Shown: positions 62,091 through 64,000 of the stretch, in pieces
Layout: each line of letters begins with the position of its first letter
Numbering within the stretch: position 1 is the first letter of the stretch
NCBI GenBank assembly: GCA_963821885.1
Contig: CAWGFN010000004.1
Location: forward strand, 278,755 to 342,754
Source: Oleiagrimonas sp963821885
GTDB taxonomy: Bacteria; Pseudomonadota; Gammaproteobacteria; Xanthomonadales; Rhodanobacteraceae
Reading direction: 5' to 3'
Length of the DNA: 64,000 nucleotides
Notes under the pieces: generated by a model
Databases searched by the model: none
The model's input: the letters and a program-made list of their open reading frames with translations, nothing else
What the model was told of the DNA's origin: nothing
Program-made: the position numbers and the translations under genes

Positions 62091-64000
62091 TCGGCGCCGA
62101 TACCAGCGTATGCGCGGCCTGCCTGGACGAGATGCTCGACCCGGCAAGCCGGCGCTGGCGCTACGCCTTCACCAACTGCACCCACTGCGGCCCGCGCTAC
62201 ACCATCACCCGTGCCGTGCCGTACGACCGCGCGCGAACCAGCATGGCCGGCTTTGCCCTGTGCCCGACGTGTGCCCGCGAATACGGCGACCCCGCCGATC
62301 GCCGATTCCACGCCGAGCCCATCGCCTGTCCCGACTGCGGACCGCGCCTGCGCTGGCTGGATGCCGCGGGTCGCGACCCGCGGCCGGACGACCCGCTGGC
62401 CGCCGCCGTGGCGGCGCTGCGTGACGGCGCCATCGTCGCGATCAAGGGCCTGGGCGGCTTCCACCTGGCCTGCGATGCGCGCCATGCCGCGACCGTGCAA
62501 CGCCTGCGCCGGCGCAAGCAGCGCGAGGCCAAGCCCTTTGCCCTGATGCTGGCCAACCTGCGTTCGGTGGGGAAACTGGCGCGCCTCGACGAGGCATCGC
62601 GCGCGCTGCTGTGCTCCCCCGCGCATCCCATCGTGCTGCTCCCGCGCAAGCCGGACAGCGGCCACGCCCTGCCCGGCGTGGCCGACGGCATGCAGTACCT
62701 GGGGGTGATGCTGCCCTACACCCCGCTGCATGTCCTGCTGTTCCACGAATACGCCGGTCGTCCGGCCGGCACGGACTGGATCGAGCGGTTCGATTCGCCG
62801 GCCCTGGTGATGACCAGCGCCAACCCCGGCGGCGAACCCATCGTGGCCGGCAACGACGAGGCCGTGGCACGCCTCGGCGGCATCGCCGACGCGCTGCTGG
62901 TGCACGACCGCGACATCGTCGTGCGTTGCGACGACAGCGTGGTGCAATGTCACCATGGCCGGACCCGCTTCGTGCGGCGCGCGCGCGGCCACGCTCCCGA
63001 TGCCATCGCCCTGGGCGATTCCGGACCGCCGGTGCTGGCGCTGGGGGCCTACATGAAGAACACGGTCTGCGCGACCCGCGACCACGAGGCCTTCGTCTCG
63101 CAGCACATCGGCACGCTGGACAATGCGGCCACCGTCGAATCCCTCGGGCAGACCACCGACCACCTGCTCCGGCTGCTGCAGGTGGAACCGGTCCTGATCG
63201 CCCACGACCTGCATCCGGATTTCGCCAGCACGCGGCTGGCCCACACGCTGGCCGAACGCCTGCAGGTGCCGACGCTGGCCGTCCAGCACCACCATGCCCA
63301 CATCGCCGCGGTGGCCGCCGAGCATCGGCATGCCGGCCCGTTGCTGGGGCTGGCGCTGGATGGCATCGGCCTGGGCGAGGACGGCGGCGCCTGGGGCGGC
63401 GAACTGCTGCATGTGGACGGCACACGCTTCAGGCGCCTGGGACACCTGCGCCATCTGGCCCTGCCCGGTGGCGACCGCGCCGCGCGCGAGCCCTGGCGCA
63501 TGGCGGCCGCCGCCCTCGTCGCCATGGGCCGGGGCGATGCCATCGCCGGGCGTTTCCCGGCACAACCGGCGGCACCGATGCTGCAACGCTGGCTGCTGGG
63601 CGACGCCACGGTCCCCGGCACCAGCAGCCTCGGCCGCTGGTTCGACGCCGCCGCCGCGCTGCTCGGCCTGTGCGAGGTGATGGATTTCGAGGCACAGGCC
63701 GCCATGCGCCTGGAGGCCGCCGCAGCGGCACACGGACCGGCCGATGCCTGGCCGGACGGCTATGCCATCGACAACGGCACGCTGGACCTCTGCCCGCGCT
63801 GCGTCGACTGGACGATGCGCACGATACCGGGGAAGCCGCCGCGCGCTTCCACGCCACCCTGGCACGGGCACTGGCCGACTGGACGATGCGCGCGGCACGG
63901 GCCGAGTGCATCGACCACGTGGCCGTCGCCGGGGCTGCCTGCTCAATACCCTGCTGTCCGATGCGCTGCGCACGCAATTGCGTGCCGGCGGCCTCGAGGT
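62087..64000 (+). CDS. hypF: HypF main part: zinc fingers, YrdC and Kae1-like domains (runs off window)
   Basis: Carbamoyltransferase HypF. Zinc fingers CAACLDEM...CTHC and CPTCAREY...CPDC are at the start. The YrdC-like domain has GAIVAIKGLGGFHLACDA. The Kae1-like part has HHHAHIAAVAAEH and LGLALDGIGLGEDG. Two apparent one-base deletions lie near the end: near 63790 (CTCTG, likely CTCCTG) and near 63950 (GGGG, likely GGGGG in the VAVAGGCLLN motif). With both restored, reading continues as HypF to the window end. hypD and hypE should follow outside. Confidence 0.85.
   Translation, partial: MIGADTSVCAACLDEMLDPASRRWRYAFTNCTHCGPRYTITRAVPYDRARTSMAGFALCPTCAREYGDPADRRFHAEPIACPDCGPRLRWLDAAGRDPRPDDPLAAAVAALRDGAIVAIKGLGGFHLACDARHAATVQRLRRRKQREAKPFALMLANLRSVGKLARLDEASRALLCSPAHPIVLLPRKPDSGHALPGVADGMQYLGVMLPYTPLHVLLFHEYAGRPAGTDWIERFDSPALVMTSANPGGEPIVAGNDEAVARLGGIADALLVHDRDIVVRCDDSVVQCHHGRTRFVRRARGHAPDAIALGDSGPPVLALGAYMKNTVCATRDHEAFVSQHIGTLDNAATVESLGQTTDHLLRLLQVEPVLIAHDLHPDFASTRLAHTLAERLQVPTLAVQHHHAHIAAVAAEHRHAGPLLGLALDGIGLGEDGGAWGGELLHVDGTRFRRLGHLRHLALPGGDRAAREPWRMAAAALVAMGRGDAIAGRFPAQPAAPMLQRWLLGDATVPGTSSLGRWFDAAAALLGLCEVMDFEAQAAMRLEAAAAAHGPADAWPDGYAIDNGTLDLCPRCVDWTMRTIPGKPPRASTPPWHGHWPTGRCARHGPSASTTWPSPGLPAQYPAVRCAAHAIACRRPRG

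Noticed and set aside
61106..63973. 955-codon minus-strand open frame opposite hypB/hypF
   Set aside because: Antisense to HypB and HypF, whose motifs are unambiguous.

Overview
The window is high-GC proteobacterial chromosomal DNA. Its gene content (GumN/TraB proteins, egtBD, bpt, purT, a Sco/PCuAC/CtaG copper block, minCDE, a secreted M4 protease) points to a gammaproteobacterium of the order Lysobacterales/Xanthomonadales, possibly Rhodanobacteraceae-like. This placement rests on gene families and sequence character only; no 16S gene is present.

Positions 1-20,900 are mostly housekeeping genes. They include the end of an acetyltransferase gene, mfd, a secreted DUF1579-like protein, an M4 metalloprotease, and a leftward egtB-egtD group for ergothioneine followed by a small phosphatase and a HEAT-like gene. 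Next come rlmKL with an alpha/beta hydrolase, an amidase, tesB, bpt, purT, a secreted transglutaminase-like protein, and copper-delivery genes for cytochrome oxidase (SCO1, PCuAC, CtaG).

Positions 20,900-36,500 hold a Gld-type ABC exporter operon, an SRPBCC membrane protein, a NarL-type two-component pair and a rightward GNAT-minC-minD-minE group ending in an HExxH protein. They also hold a His-rich duplicated protein paired with a sulfide:quinone reductase-like flavoprotein, an MFS exporter, a fluoride riboswitch controlling crcB and a DUF190 gene, and cfa.

Positions 36,500-51,600 carry many exported proteins: a 14-repeat cysteine-rich Sel1 protein, two tandem GumN proteins (the second missing the family's metal-site residues), a penicillin acylase-like enzyme, a CARDB protein with an A-B-A-B duplication, NAGPA and CocE hydrolases, and a lipoprotein. 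parC and a Nudix gene are also here.

Positions 51,600-64,000 are the most distinctive part: a rightward [NiFe]-hydrogenase locus of the Isp type (hynS-isp1-isp2-...-hynL). Two YeeE/YedE-type sulfur transporter genes sit between isp2 and hynL. Maturation genes flank it: a HyaD-type endopeptidase and a HupH-like gene before, and hypC, a hupK-like gene, hypA, hypB and hypF after, with hypF running off the window. An FNR/ANR-type box with a matching -10, plus a possible sigma-54 promoter, lies upstream. The layout suggests an anaerobically induced, membrane-bound H2 enzyme exchanging electrons with quinone or sulfur compounds. Several genes here (hynD/hupH, hynL, hypF) carry single-base frameshifts, so the locus is either decaying or poorly resolved in assembly.
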